A stretch of DNA of 64,000 bases, taken from positions 1,741,564 to 1,805,563 of the forward strand of contig NZ_CP085324.1 in the NCBI RefSeq assembly GCF_020614395.1. The letters are read 5' to 3'. Of this stretch, positions 1-9,288 are shown one piece after another; the first letter of the stretch is position 1, and each line of letters opens with the position of its first letter. The stretch comes from Salarchaeum japonicum (GTDB taxonomy: Archaea > Halobacteriota > Halobacteria > Halobacteriales > Halobacteriaceae). The translations under genes were made by a program, and so were the position numbers. The notes beneath the pieces were generated by a model. It worked only from the letters and a program-made list of their open reading frames with translations. It searched no databases and was not told where the DNA came from.

Positions 1-408
1 GACCTTCTCCGGGGTCGCGCGCTCTATCTGGGAGCGGATGAAGTCCGCGTTCGAGATGATGCCCACGAGGTGGCCGGCGTCGTCCACGACGGGGAGTTTC
101 TGGATGCCGGAGCGGAGGATGACGCGCGCCGCGTCCGTCACGTCCATGTCGGGGTGAGCGACGATGAGGTCGTCGCTCATCACGGCGAAGATGGCGGCGT
201 CCTCGTCCGCGCGCAGGAGGTCGCGCGCGCTCACGAACCCCTCGACGCGACGGCCGTCCGTGACGGGGAAGCCGTTGTGGCCGTCGCTCGTCGCGATGCG
301 TTCCGCGACCTCGGCGACGGTGTCGTCGGGCGAGACGGTCTGCACGTCCCGCGTCATGTACTCGCTGACCTTCGGTTTCCCGGGGCCGCCGTCGAACGCC
401 TCGTCCAT
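1..408 (-). CDS. CBS-domain protein, C-terminus beyond the window
   Basis: The visible 136 residues begin MDEAFDGGPG and contain two CBS motifs (about 18-70 and 77-130), which normally bind adenine nucleotides and act as regulatory modules. The second ends in a segment reading ISNADFIRSQIERATPEKV. From family memory, this stretch precedes a ParB-like domain in haloarchaeal CBS/ParB proteins, but that part lies outside the window, so the full function is inference. The start is an ATG preceded by GT, the usual start context here. The downstream DHH gene is on the same strand, 34 nt upstream in transcription order. Confidence 0.8.
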   Translation of the reverse strand, partial: MDEAFDGGPGKPKVSEYMTRDVQTVSPDDTVAEVAERIATSDGHNGFPVTDGRRVEGFVSARDLLRADEDAAIFAVMSDDLIVAHPDMDVTDAARVILRSGIQKLPVVDDAGHLVGIISNADFIRSQIERATPEKV

Positions 409-442
409 ACGAAATCTAGCGCGCCGGGGAGGAAAAGCCCTG

Positions 443-1846
443 CTACCGTACCGCGTCGAAGAAGCGGTTCGCGATGGCGTCTTCGAGGACGCCCTGGAGT
501 TCGTCCGCGGCGTCCCCTTCGAGCACGTCGAAGACGCCCATCGGTATCTGCGCGCCAGCCATGTCCGCGTGTCCGCCCGCGCTCCCGAGGTCGTCGAACG
601 CCTCGCGGAGCGCGCTCCCGAGGTCAACGTCCGCGCCGCGGGCGCGCGCGGACGCGTACACGGTGCCGTCCATGAACCCGTAGACGAACGTGACGGTGAC
701 GCCCTCCATCGCGAGCAGGCGGTCGGCGGCCTGCGCGAGCGTGTCCCGGTCGTTGATAGCGCCGACGCACGACGACAACACGGAGCCGTTCAGCTGGCGG
801 TTTCCGATGCCGCGCGCGATGACGTCGAACGTGTCCGCGCTCACGTTCGGGCTCTCCACGCGCTCCAGCACGTCCACGTCCGCGTACGCGAGGAGTTCCG
901 CGGCGGCCTCGAAGTCCGCGGTCGTTATCTCCCGGGAGAAGTCCTTCGTGTCCACGCGAATCCCGTAGAGGAGACCGGTCGCGACGGACGTGTCGAGGTC
1001 GACGCCGAGCTGGCTGAGGTACTCCACGAGAATCGTGCTCGTCGCGCCGACCTCGGGCCGCACGTCCACGAAGTCCGCGTCGATGTCGCCCTCGGAGGGG
1101 TGGTGGTCGATGACCACGTCCACGTCGGTGTCCGGAGGGAGTTGGTCGTTCACGCCCGGCCGCGAGTGGTCGACGAGCGCGACGCCCGCGTAGTCGTCCA
1201 GGCTGGCGTCCGGGTCGAGGTTCACCAGGTCGAGGTCGAGGAGGTTCACGAACGCCCGGTTCTCCTGGTGGCTGATTTCGCCGAAGTAACAGGCGTCCGC
1301 GGGCGTGCCGACGCCGTCCGCGATGCGGGTGAGCGCGACCGCGGCGGCGATGGCGTCCGGGTCGGGGTTGTCGTGCATGAACACCGCGAGCCGTCCCTCT
1401 ACGGCCTGCAGGGTGCCGCGGAGGTCGTGCACGCGCCCGGAGTCGCCGCGCGCGGCGGTCTCCGCCACGTCGTCGAGGACGGCGGCCCCGGCGTCCACCA
1501 CGCGGTCGGCGACCCCGGCGAGCGCGTCCCGCGTGGAGCGCGTCGCGCCGACGCCAGTGAACGCGACGACGTACGCGTCGGGGTGCGCGGCCGTCACCGC
1601 GCGGGTGGCGGCGAGGTTCGTCTCCGGGTCGTCCGCGCCGACGAACACCACGTCGGGCGCGCGCTCGCGGTCGATGCTCGCGGGGTCGGTGATGTCCGCG
1701 GTCTCCGCGGGCACCTTCTCGTTTCGGAGGGATTCGACGCGGCTCGCGTCGGCGTCCAGGACGAGCAGGTCGCCGGACTCGCCGCCGAGTTCGTCCACGA
1801 CGGCGTGGCCTGTCGTCCCGCACCCGAGGACGAGCCGAAATACCAT
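443..1846 (-). CDS. DHH family phosphoesterase with N-terminal TrkA-N-like Rossmann domain
   Basis: 467 residues. The N-terminal part (about 1-135) is a Rossmann fold with a GCGTTG turn at 9-14, like TrkA-N/RCK nucleotide-binding domains. It is followed by a DHH phosphoesterase core: HDNPDPDAIAAA at about 158-169, VDHSRP near 225 and the DHH triad at about 247-249, all metal ligands. A DHHA1-type end has GGHADMAGAQIP near 425. Such proteins hydrolyse small nucleotides or nucleic-acid ends; the substrate cannot be told here. I chose the ATG at 1846 over a GTG one codon upstream. It lies 50 nt after nuoN on the same strand and may be read through from the complex I operon. Confidence 0.85.
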   Translation of the reverse strand: MVFRLVLGCGTTGHAVVDELGGESGDLLVLDADASRVESLRNEKVPAETADITDPASIDRERAPDVVFVGADDPETNLAATRAVTAAHPDAYVVAFTGVGATRSTRDALAGVADRVVDAGAAVLDDVAETAARGDSGRVHDLRGTLQAVEGRLAVFMHDNPDPDAIAAAVALTRIADGVGTPADACYFGEISHQENRAFVNLLDLDLVNLDPDASLDDYAGVALVDHSRPGVNDQLPPDTDVDVVIDHHPSEGDIDADFVDVRPEVGATSTILVEYLSQLGVDLDTSVATGLLYGIRVDTKDFSREITTADFEAAAELLAYADVDVLERVESPNVSADTFDVIARGIGNRQLNGSVLSSCVGAINDRDTLAQAADRLLAMEGVTVTFVYGFMDGTVYASARARGADVDLGSALREAFDDLGSAGGHADMAGAQIPMGVFDVLEGDAADELQGVLEDAIANRFFDAVR

Positions 1847-1896
1847 CACGTCCGGCTATCCCGCCGCCGGCCTAAAACCTACCGTCTACCGGGCGA

Positions 1897-3363
1897 CTAC
1901 CCGAGAAGGGCGGTCGCGGCGGAGACGGCGGTGTCCGCGACGGGGTCGAACGCGACGAGGAGGAGGACGGTGACGACGCCCGCGGCGACGACGGCGGCGT
2001 AGAGGCCGGCGGGCCGACTGCGGATGTCGAAGTCGCGCTCGGACTCGCCCCAGAGCGAAGTCACGACGCGCGAGTAGAAGTAGAGGGAGAGCGCGCTGTT
2101 CACGAGCGCGATGGCGACGAGCCAGACGAACCCGGCGTCCACGGCGGACGCGAACAGGAAGTACTTCGAGAGGAAGCCCGCGCCGACGGGGAGGCCGGCG
2201 AGGCTGAACACGAACACGGTCATCGCCAGGGAGGCGACGGGTGCGCGGCGACCGAGGCCCTCGTAGTCCTCGAACGTCTCGCCGACGCCCCAGTGTTCGG
2301 CGAGCGCGACGAACAGGAACGCGCCCGTGTTCATGAAGCCGTACGCGAACAGGTGCATCATGCTCGCGCCGAGGACGAGGCCGTCGGCGTCACCGGCGAG
2401 CGCGGCGAGTCCGATGAGGACGTAGCCGGCGTGGCCGATGCTGGAGTAGGCGAGCATGCGCTTGACGGCTTCCTGGCGGGCGGCGGCGAAGTTCCCGAGC
2501 GTCATCGTCACCGCGGCGAGCACGGCGAGGACGAGCGCCCAGTTCACGGTGGACGCCACCGCGTCGAGCGGGAACGCGACCGTGAACACGCGGAACGCCG
2601 CGGCGAACCCGGCGGCCTTCGACGCGCTGGAGAGGAACGCGCTGATGGGCGCGGGCGCGCCCTCGTAGGCCTCAGGTGCCCAGAAGTGGAAGGGGACGCT
2701 CGCGGTCTTGAACAGGAATCCGCCGAGCACCATCAGCACGCCGACGCCGAACACGCCGCCGAGCGACTGCTCGGACGCGGCGGCCGCGACCTCGGGGAGC
2801 GCGAGCGACCCGGTCGCGCCGTAGACGAGACTGAGGCCGTACAGCATCACCGCGCTGGAGAGCGCGCCGACGAGGAAGTACTTCATGCTCGCCTCCACGC
2901 TGTCCTTGTTCGACTTCAGGAACCCCACGAGAACGTAGGAGGGGATGCTGACGAGTTCGAGCGCGACGAACACGGTCGCGAGGCTGTTCGCGGCGGCGAG
3001 CGCGCTCATCCCGGTCGTTGCGAGCAGGACGAGCGCGTAGTACTCGGCGGCGTGCGCGTGCTCGCGGACGTAGTCGTAGGACGCGACCACGACGAGCGCC
3101 GCGACCGATCCGACGAGCACCGTGAAGAACAGCGCGAGGTCGTCCACGACGAGCGCTCCCTCGAACGCGGTGAGGGCGTCGCTCCCGGTGCCGGCCCACG
3201 CGAACCAGACGGCGAGTCCGGTCGCCGTGAGCGTGCCCGCGGCCGCGATGGCGGCGAGCAGGCCGTCCTTGCGGTCGCCGGGCGAGAGCGTGTCCACGGC
3301 GAGCACGAGCAGGGCCGCGAGACCGAGGACGTACTGCGGGGAGAGCGGTGGGAGTTCGACCAT
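1897..3363 (-). CDS. nuoN: NADH-quinone oxidoreductase (complex I) subunit N
   Basis: 488 residues, almost entirely hydrophobic with about 13-14 predicted membrane helices, matching the antiporter-like NuoN/NuoM/NuoL family. The conserved core includes the stretch PSYVLVGFLKSNKDSVEAS and a central lysine-bearing helix (FLFKTASVPFHFWAPEAYEG), part of the proton channel. It is the last gene of the nuo operon and abuts nuoM with no spacer, so translation is probably coupled. It is the smallest of the three antiporter-like subunits in the window, as in other complexes. Assignment as N rather than M rests on length, gene order and the SVPFHFWAPEAYEGAP motif. Confidence 0.95.
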   Translation of the reverse strand: MVELPPLSPQYVLGLAALLVLAVDTLSPGDRKDGLLAAIAAAGTLTATGLAVWFAWAGTGSDALTAFEGALVVDDLALFFTVLVGSVAALVVVASYDYVREHAHAAEYYALVLLATTGMSALAAANSLATVFVALELVSIPSYVLVGFLKSNKDSVEASMKYFLVGALSSAVMLYGLSLVYGATGSLALPEVAAAASEQSLGGVFGVGVLMVLGGFLFKTASVPFHFWAPEAYEGAPAPISAFLSSASKAAGFAAAFRVFTVAFPLDAVASTVNWALVLAVLAAVTMTLGNFAAARQEAVKRMLAYSSIGHAGYVLIGLAALAGDADGLVLGASMMHLFAYGFMNTGAFLFVALAEHWGVGETFEDYEGLGRRAPVASLAMTVFVFSLAGLPVGAGFLSKYFLFASAVDAGFVWLVAIALVNSALSLYFYSRVVTSLWGESERDFDIRSRPAGLYAAVVAAGVVTVLLLVAFDPVADTAVSAATALLG

Positions 3364-4881
3364 CTATACACCACCTCCGAGAATCGCGTTGATGGAGTCC
3401 TGAATCATACCCATGAAGACGTCGGGGGCGACGCCGAGTCCGATGGCGAGGAGGACGAGCGCGACGCCGGGCGCGAGCGCGCTCCGCGCCGGGTCGGCGA
3501 CCGCGGCGTCCGTGTCGACCGCGTACGGGCCGAAGAGGACGCGCTGCATCGTCCACAGCAGGTAGCCGGCGATGACGACGATGCCGAACATCGCGACGGC
3601 CGTGATGAGCGCGGCGTTCGCGTACGCGGCCTGGAAGGAGCCGGTGAAGATGAAGAACTCCGCGGCGAACCCGCTCATCAGCGGGAGTCCCATGTAGCCG
3701 AACGCGCCCGCGACGAACAGGCTGGCGGTGACGGGCATCTCCGACGCGACGCCGGAGAGCTTATCGACCATCCGGGTGTCGGTGGAGCGCTCGATCGCGC
3801 CGACCGCGAGGAACAGCAGGCCGATGAGGACGCCGTGGCTCACCATCTGGAACGTCGCGCCCGAGAGGCCGTACGTCGTGTACGTGACGAGGCCGAGGAG
3901 CACGAAGCCCATCGAGGGAATCGACGTGTACGCGACGATGCGCTTGAGGTCTTGCTGGCTCACCGCGACGAACGACCCGTAGAGGACGGTGACGACGGCG
4001 AGCGCGCCGAGGAGCGGCGCGAACTCGCGCGTGGTCTCGGGGAACATCGTGACGTTGAACCGAAGCAGGGAGTACGTCCCCATCTTCGTCACGACGCCCG
4101 CGAGCACGAGCGTCACCGGCGTGGGGGCTTCCGTGTACGCGTCCGGGAGCCACGTGTGGAACGGGACGAGCGCCGTCTTCACGGCGAACCCGAAGAACAG
4201 CGCGAAGAACGCGATGGTCGTGACGGTGTCGGGCGCGAGCCCGTAGAACGTCGTGAGTTCGTCGCCGCGCACGGCGGCCGCGACGGCCGCGAGGTCGAAG
4301 GACTCGACGGGCGACGCGAACACGACGAGCATGAACCCGACGAACAAGACGAGGCTCGCGACGTTCGTGTACACGAAGAACTTGATTGCGGCGTACGACC
4401 GCCGGGGGCCGCCCCAGACCGCGACGAGGAGGTAGAGCGGGACGAGCACGAACTCCCAGAACACGAACCAGACGAAGAAGTCGAGCGCGGCGAACACGCC
4501 GAACAGGCTGGCTTCCGTGAACAGGAGGAGCGCGTAGAACTCGGAGCGCCGGTCGTCGATGTAGTTCCACGCGGTCACGACGGCGAGCGTCGTCATCACG
4601 GCCGTGAGCGCGACGAGCGGAAGGCTCACGCCGTCCAATCCGACGTGCCACTGGAGCGCGTACTCGCCGAAGGATATCCACTGCCGCGTGGTCTCGAAGG
4701 CGGGCGTGCCGCTCTGGAGGAGGGCGTTGCCCGCGCCGTCGTAGCGACTGTACAACAGGAGGCTGCCCGCGAGGGGCAGGAGGCTGAGCGCGGCCGCGAG
4801 CTTCGCCGCCCACTTCTCGGGCGCGGCGAGCACGGCGACGGCGCTCAGGAACGTGACTGCGAGTAAGGCTTCTATCAACAT
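3364..4881 (-). CDS. nuoM: NADH-quinone oxidoreductase (complex I) subunit M
   Basis: 505 residues, polytopic (about 14 helices). It carries the NuoM signature HVGLDGVSLPLVALTA near 75-90, the ETSLFG-like TEASLFGVFAALDFFVWFVFWE region with the functional glutamate, and the proton-channel helix KTALVPFHTWLPDAYTEAP. These are the residues of an antiporter-like proton-translocating subunit in the membrane arm. Its stop is immediately followed by the nuoN start, and its own start directly follows the nuoL stop, giving a tightly coupled L-M-N block. Confidence 0.97.
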   Translation of the reverse strand: MLIEALLAVTFLSAVAVLAAPEKWAAKLAAALSLLPLAGSLLLYSRYDGAGNALLQSGTPAFETTRQWISFGEYALQWHVGLDGVSLPLVALTAVMTTLAVVTAWNYIDDRRSEFYALLLFTEASLFGVFAALDFFVWFVFWEFVLVPLYLLVAVWGGPRRSYAAIKFFVYTNVASLVLFVGFMLVVFASPVESFDLAAVAAAVRGDELTTFYGLAPDTVTTIAFFALFFGFAVKTALVPFHTWLPDAYTEAPTPVTLVLAGVVTKMGTYSLLRFNVTMFPETTREFAPLLGALAVVTVLYGSFVAVSQQDLKRIVAYTSIPSMGFVLLGLVTYTTYGLSGATFQMVSHGVLIGLLFLAVGAIERSTDTRMVDKLSGVASEMPVTASLFVAGAFGYMGLPLMSGFAAEFFIFTGSFQAAYANAALITAVAMFGIVVIAGYLLWTMQRVLFGPYAVDTDAAVADPARSALAPGVALVLLAIGLGVAPDVFMGMIQDSINAILGGGV

Positions 4882-6891
4882 CTAGAACCACCCCCCGAGG
4901 AACCCGACCACGGCGAGGATGACGACGAGGCCGAGCGTGAGGAACGTGATGTAGTTCGACACCCGTCCGGTCTGCAGGCGACGGGTCTGCGCGCCGCTGA
5001 AGAGGGTGACGCTCGATGCGCCGTCGACGACGCCGTCCACGATGCCCTGGTCGAACTTGCTCGTGCCCCGGGAGACGGGGAGCGCGACGCCGGTCGCGAG
5101 CCAGTCCTGGAACTCGTCCTGGTAGTAGTTGTTGTAGAGCAGGGTCTTCACGGAACCGAGTGTCTCCGTGTGCTCGCTGGGTTCGGGGCCGCGGTAGAGC
5201 ACCCACGCGAGCAGGACGCCGGCGAGCGCGAGCGCGAGGGAGACGCCCGCGGTCAGCACGCTACTGACCTCGGTCGCGGTAAACGCGGCGTTCGCGACGA
5301 CGAGGTCGTGGTAGTGGTGCGCGGCGGTCGCCTCGATGGGGCCCTGGAGCCACGAGTCGAGGAACGTCACGCTCGCGCCGGTGAGTTCGTGAATCAGGCC
5401 GGGGTTGACGAACCCGACGACGGTCGCGCCGACGCCGAGCACGGCGACGGGGAGTTTCATGCTCCACCCCACGTCGTGCGCGGACTCGGCCTCGCTCGTC
5501 CGGGGTTCGCCGTGGAAGGTGAGAAGCACCATCCGAATCGTGTAGAACCCGGTGAAGAACACCGCAATAAGGCCGAGGACGGCGGCGACGAGCACGGCGG
5601 TGTTGCCGCCGAGGCCGAACACGAGCGCCTCGTGGAGGACGGCGTCCTTCGACCAGAAGCCCGCGAAGGGCACGATGCCGGCGAGCGCGAGCGACCCGGC
5701 GAGGAACGCCCAGTAGGTCACCGGGAGTTTGTCCTTCAGGCCGCCCATGTTCCACATGTCCTCGTCGTGGTGCATCGCCACGATGACGACGCCCGCGCCG
5801 AGGAAGAGGAGGGACTTGAAGACGGCGTGCGTGAGCAGGTGGAAGACGCCCGCGACGTACCCGCCCGCGCCGAGGCCGAGCATCATATACCCATATTGGC
5901 TGATGGTGGAGTACGCGAGCACCTGCTTGATTTCGCGCTTCACGAGCGCCATCGTCGCGGCGAACAGCGCGGTAAACCCGCCGACGAGCGCGATAATCGC
6001 GAGCACGGTCGGGAGTTGCGCGTACACGCCGTACATCCGCGCGACGAGGTAGACGCCGGCCGCGACCATCGTCGCGGCGTGGATGAGCGCCGACACGGGG
6101 GTCGGGCCTTCCATCGCGTCCGGGAGCCACGTGTGCAGGGGGAACTGCGCGGACTTCCCGATGACGCCGCCGAGGACGAGGAGTCCGAGGACGGCGAACC
6201 AGTTCTGCGCGCTCAGCCCGAAGTACGTCGTCGCGCCGCCCTCCAGTCCCGTGGCGACGAGTTCGGGGAGTTCGGTGAACGTCGCGGTGCCGAACGTCCC
6301 GAGGATGCCCACGAGACCGAGGAGGAGGAAGTAGTCCCCGAAGCGCGTGACGAGGAACGCCTTCTTCGCGGCGCTCGCGGGGCCGGGCCGACTGTACCAG
6401 TGGCCGATGAGCCACCACGAGCAGAAGCCGACGAGTTCGAAGAAGACGAAGCTCATCAGGAGGTTGTCGGCGAGCGTGAACGCGAGCATGCTCGCGGTGA
6501 ACAAGCCGAGGCCGGCGTAGTAGCGCGGCCGGCCGGGTTCGTTCTCGGCGTTCATGTAGCCGAGGCTGAACACGTGAACCGCGAGCGCGACGACCGACAC
6601 CAGGACGGCCATCATCGCCGACAGCGGGTCGACGAGCAGGCCGAAGTGGAGGCTGAAGGTGCCGTCGCCGGCGACCCACGTGTAGAGTTCTTCGTTCAGC
6701 GTTTCGCCGCCGCTGACCGTGAAGAAGACCCACACGGACAGCAGCAGCGACCCTGCGGTCGCGAGGATTCCGGGAATCGCGCCGTCCCTGGGGAGGACGC
6801 GCGGCGCGTAGTGGCCGACGAGAAGCGCGACGAGGAATCCGGCGAGCGGCAGGGCGGGAATCGCCGCAGCGTAGTCGAGTGCACCCGCCAT
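4882..6891 (-). CDS. nuoL: NADH-quinone oxidoreductase (complex I) subunit L
   Basis: 669 residues, the longest antiporter-like subunit. It shows the NuoL hallmarks HFGLLVDPLSAMMAVLVS, NLLMSFVFFELVGFCSWWLIGHW and the proton-channel stretch KSAQFPLHTWLPDAMEGPTPVSALIHAATMV (split here by function, not copied further). The C-terminal roughly 100 residues correspond to the lateral helix and final anchor. Bacterial NuoL is about 610 residues; the extra length is in the C-terminal half. One nucleotide separates it from nuoK. Confidence 0.97.
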   Translation of the reverse strand: MAGALDYAAAIPALPLAGFLVALLVGHYAPRVLPRDGAIPGILATAGSLLLSVWVFFTVSGGETLNEELYTWVAGDGTFSLHFGLLVDPLSAMMAVLVSVVALAVHVFSLGYMNAENEPGRPRYYAGLGLFTASMLAFTLADNLLMSFVFFELVGFCSWWLIGHWYSRPGPASAAKKAFLVTRFGDYFLLLGLVGILGTFGTATFTELPELVATGLEGGATTYFGLSAQNWFAVLGLLVLGGVIGKSAQFPLHTWLPDAMEGPTPVSALIHAATMVAAGVYLVARMYGVYAQLPTVLAIIALVGGFTALFAATMALVKREIKQVLAYSTISQYGYMMLGLGAGGYVAGVFHLLTHAVFKSLLFLGAGVVIVAMHHDEDMWNMGGLKDKLPVTYWAFLAGSLALAGIVPFAGFWSKDAVLHEALVFGLGGNTAVLVAAVLGLIAVFFTGFYTIRMVLLTFHGEPRTSEAESAHDVGWSMKLPVAVLGVGATVVGFVNPGLIHELTGASVTFLDSWLQGPIEATAAHHYHDLVVANAAFTATEVSSVLTAGVSLALALAGVLLAWVLYRGPEPSEHTETLGSVKTLLYNNYYQDEFQDWLATGVALPVSRGTSKFDQGIVDGVVDGASSVTLFSGAQTRRLQTGRVSNYITFLTLGLVVILAVVGFLGGWF

Positions 6892-6892
6892 C

Positions 6893-7195
6893 TTACCACC
6901 TCATTGACGTAGGAATCGTCACATCGACGCCTTTGAAGTTCCGGTACAGGGTGAGCACGATACCGATGCCCACGGCGACTTCCGCGGCCGCGAGCGCCAT
7001 CGCGAACAGGCTGAACGTCTGTCCGACGAGGTTGCCGTGCATGTGGCTGAACGCGATGAAGTTGAGGTTCGCGGCGTTCAGCATGAGTTCGACGCTCATC
7101 AGGAAGACCAATGCGTTCCGCCGGGTGAGCACGCCGAACACGCCGATGCAGAAGATGCCGGCGGACAGCAGGAGGAAGTACTCGGTGGGAATCAT
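6893..7195 (-). CDS. nuoK: NADH-quinone oxidoreductase (complex I) subunit K
   Basis: 100 residues with three predicted membrane helices. The conserved pattern LTRRNALVFLMSVELMLNAANLNFIAF includes the two membrane glutamate positions typical of NuoK (the one in SVELMLNA is clear). It is a small channel-forming subunit between the J and N subunits of the membrane arm. The start overlaps the stop of the upstream second NuoJ piece by 4 nt, which implies translational coupling. Confidence 0.96.
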   Translation of the reverse strand: MIPTEYFLLLSAGIFCIGVFGVLTRRNALVFLMSVELMLNAANLNFIAFSHMHGNLVGQTFSLFAMALAAAEVAVGIGIVLTLYRNFKGVDVTIPTSMRW

Positions 7196-7512
7196 TCGTC
7201 GTCACCCCACTGGAGCGGGTTCCCGATGCTGCCGTCCTCGCGCTTCGCGAGGAGCACCGCGCCGACGAGCGCCGCGACGAGCACGAGGTCGATGAGTTCG
7301 AACGCGGCGAGGAAGCCCTCGGTCGGGACGCCGCTCTCCCCCGTGAAGTCGAAGAGCGCGTACCCGATGTCGGTGATGAGGGCGGCGTCCGCGGGGTAGC
7401 CCGCGGGGTCGGGGAGGCTCGCGCCGAGGAACGCCGCGGCCATCACGGCGAACAGCGCGACGGCGACGAGGCCGGGGAGGAGGTCGAGGTCGGCGAAGCG
7501 CGAGCGCGCCAT
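7192..7512 (-). CDS. nuoJ2: Complex I subunit J, C-terminal half (NuoJ2)
   Basis: 106 residues starting MARSRFADLDLLPG, with two clear membrane helices. It corresponds to the second half of bacterial NuoJ, ending GAVLLAKREDGSIG. Longer upstream readings in this frame are arginine-rich shadow sequence and are rejected. In haloarchaea NuoJ is split into two consecutive genes, as here. The start shares one base with the stop of nuoJ1 (TGATG), and the end overlaps nuoK by 4 nt. Confidence 0.9.
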   Translation of the reverse strand: MARSRFADLDLLPGLVAVALFAVMAAAFLGASLPDPAGYPADAALITDIGYALFDFTGESGVPTEGFLAAFELIDLVLVAALVGAVLLAKREDGSIGNPLQWGDDE

Positions 7513-7784
7513 CAGCCGGCCACCTCCGGTTCTTCCTCTTCTTCTGCGCACGTGAGCATCACCGCGAACGCGATGAGCACGAGCACGCCCCCGACGTACA
7601 CGAGCACCTGCATCGCCGCCGGGAACTCCGCGTTCAGCCACACGAAGTGAACGGCGAGCGAGAGGAGCGCGCCGCCCAGCATCAATGCGGAGTGCCAGAC
7701 GTCACGCATCAGCACGACGCCGAGACTGAACGCGAGCGTGACGAGCGCGAGCACGGCGAACGCGCCGGTTTCGACGAGCGTCAC
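7512..7784 (-). CDS. nuoJ1: Complex I subunit J, N-terminal half (NuoJ1)
   Basis: 90 residues with three hydrophobic helices and the NuoJ motif FVWLNAEFPAAMQVLVYVGGVLVL, which contains the pi-bulge helix region. The start is a GTG embedded in the nuoI stop (GTGA, 4-nt overlap). The reading frame continues upstream into nuoI, but only as shadow sequence. The acidic tail (EEEEEPE) is a halophile trait. Together with nuoJ2 it makes one functional NuoJ. Confidence 0.9.
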   Translation of the reverse strand: MTLVETGAFAVLALVTLAFSLGVVLMRDVWHSALMLGGALLSLAVHFVWLNAEFPAAMQVLVYVGGVLVLIAFAVMLTCAEEEEEPEVAG

Positions 7785-8242
7785 TGGTAATCCACCTCGC
7801 CTTCGCCCTCGCCCACCCACGCCGACCGGTCGGGTTCGCGGGCCGCGAGCGGGTCTACGTCCTTGTACCACGGAACGTTCTTCAACTGCTCCTTGTTGTA
7901 CGCGAGGTCGTGTTTGGTGTCCCCGGTGAACTCGAAGTTCTGCGTCAGCAGAATGGCGTCCACGGGACACACCTCCTCGCAGAGCCGGCAGTAGATGCAC
8001 TGGCCGACGTGGAGGTTGTACTGTTCGCCCTGTCGCTTGTCGTCAGTGACGATGTGGATGGTGTCGTTCGGACACACCTTCTCGCACTGCCGACACCAGA
8101 TACAGCGCTCCTGACTGAACTTGTGAATCCCGCGGAAGCGCGGGCTCACTTCGGGCGCGGTATCCGGGTACTCGACGGTGAACGTCTTCCCGTCGAGCGC
8201 GTGCTTCATCGTCGTCGCCATGGATTTGAGTACGCCTATCAT
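7781..8242 (-). CDS. nuoI: Complex I subunit I, two 4Fe-4S clusters
   Basis: 153 residues. Two complete 4Fe-4S motifs are visible: Cys47, 50, 53, 57 (CIWCRQCEKVC) and Cys82, 85, 88, 92 (CIYCRLCEEVC), which ligate clusters N6a and N6b. In the family these carry electrons across the peripheral arm to NuoB. I chose the start MIGVLKSMATT because it overlaps the nuoH stop by 4 nt; the longer reading is a shadow. The final acidic segment GEGEGEVDYQ ends in the overlap with nuoJ1. Confidence 0.97.
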   Translation of the reverse strand: MIGVLKSMATTMKHALDGKTFTVEYPDTAPEVSPRFRGIHKFSQERCIWCRQCEKVCPNDTIHIVTDDKRQGEQYNLHVGQCIYCRLCEEVCPVDAILLTQNFEFTGDTKHDLAYNKEQLKNVPWYKDVDPLAAREPDRSAWVGEGEGEVDYQ

Positions 8243-9288
8243 GCGATCACCCCCACGATGACTGCGGTGAGAACGAGGTTCGCGAAGGAGAGCACGAGCA
8301 TGCCCTTCCAGCCGACCTCGATGAGCTGGTCGACCCGGATGCGGGGAACCGCGGACCGACACCACTGCGTGAAGAGGAACACCGCCCAGATTTTGGCGAT
8401 GAACCAGACGATACCGGGGAGCCACGGGCCGGCGGGGCCGCCGAGGAAGAGCGTGGCGATGATTGCGCCGCCGAGGAAGATGTGCAGGAACTCCCCGAGG
8501 TAGAAGAGAACGAAGTACACCGAGGAGTACTCGGTCTGGTAGCCGGCGACGAGTTCGCTCGGCGCGTCAGCGAGGTCGAACGGGTTGCGTCCGACTTCGG
8601 CGAGGTTCGCGAGGACGAACAACGCGAACGCGAAGGGGTTGACGAACCCGAACCACATCGGGATGTGAACGCCGGCGATGACGGCGAGCGTCTCGGACTG
8701 CGCGGCGACGATTTCGCTCACCTGGAGCGACCCCGCGAGGAGCACGACCGACGCGGCCGTGACGACGAGCGGAATCTCGTACGCGATGCTCTCGGCGACG
8801 GCGCGCATGCTCCCGAGGAACGAGTACTTGTTCGAGGACGCGTAGCCGCCGGCGACGATGCCGAGCACGGAGAGCGAGGAGACGGCGAAGACGAACGCGA
8901 TGCCGACCTCGGGGTCGGCGAGCTGGATGCCGTTCCCCATCGGAATCACCGCGAACCCGAGGAGCGCGCTGAACGGCAGAAGGAATGGTGCGAGGTCCCA
9001 CGCGGGGCGGTCGACGCCCTCGGGGACGATGCGTTCCTTCGAGAGGAGGCGGACGGCGTCCGCGACGATGATGAACAGGCCGAACGGCCCGACCTTGCTC
9101 ACGGCGATGCGGTCGGTGAACGCCGCCGTAATCTTCCGTTTCGCCCACGGGCCGGCGATGGCGCTCAGCGTCAGCAGGAGGGTCGCGACGAACGCCGCGC
9201 CGACCAGCGCGCTCAATACTTCCACCCAGAGCGGGGGGGTCGCGCCGTACCCGAGCAGTTCGCTGATCGTGACCGGGAGCGTGCTCAT
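8239..9288 (-). CDS. nuoH: NADH-quinone oxidoreductase (complex I) subunit H
   Basis: 349 residues with about eight membrane helices. It has NuoH signatures such as DRIAVSKVGPFGLFIIVADAVRLLSKE, NPFDLADAPSELVAGYQTEYSSV and the C-terminal RIRVDQLIEVGWK. NuoH forms the quinone-binding chamber with NuoB and NuoD and links the peripheral to the membrane arm; the conserved charged residues in the D(A/P)PSELVAGY loop are present. Overlaps of 4 nt at both ends place it firmly inside the operon. Confidence 0.97.
   Translation of the reverse strand: MSTLPVTISELLGYGATPPLWVEVLSALVGAAFVATLLLTLSAIAGPWAKRKITAAFTDRIAVSKVGPFGLFIIVADAVRLLSKERIVPEGVDRPAWDLAPFLLPFSALLGFAVIPMGNGIQLADPEVGIAFVFAVSSLSVLGIVAGGYASSNKYSFLGSMRAVAESIAYEIPLVVTAASVVLLAGSLQVSEIVAAQSETLAVIAGVHIPMWFGFVNPFAFALFVLANLAEVGRNPFDLADAPSELVAGYQTEYSSVYFVLFYLGEFLHIFLGGAIIATLFLGGPAGPWLPGIVWFIAKIWAVFLFTQWCRSAVPRIRVDQLIEVGWKGMLVLSFANLVLTAVIVGVIA

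Noticed and set aside
2293-4866. 857-residue plus-strand reading across nuoN and nuoM
   Set aside because: It is the antisense shadow of real genes; the sequence is Glu/Arg/His-rich low complexity with no domain, caused by high GC and third-position bias.
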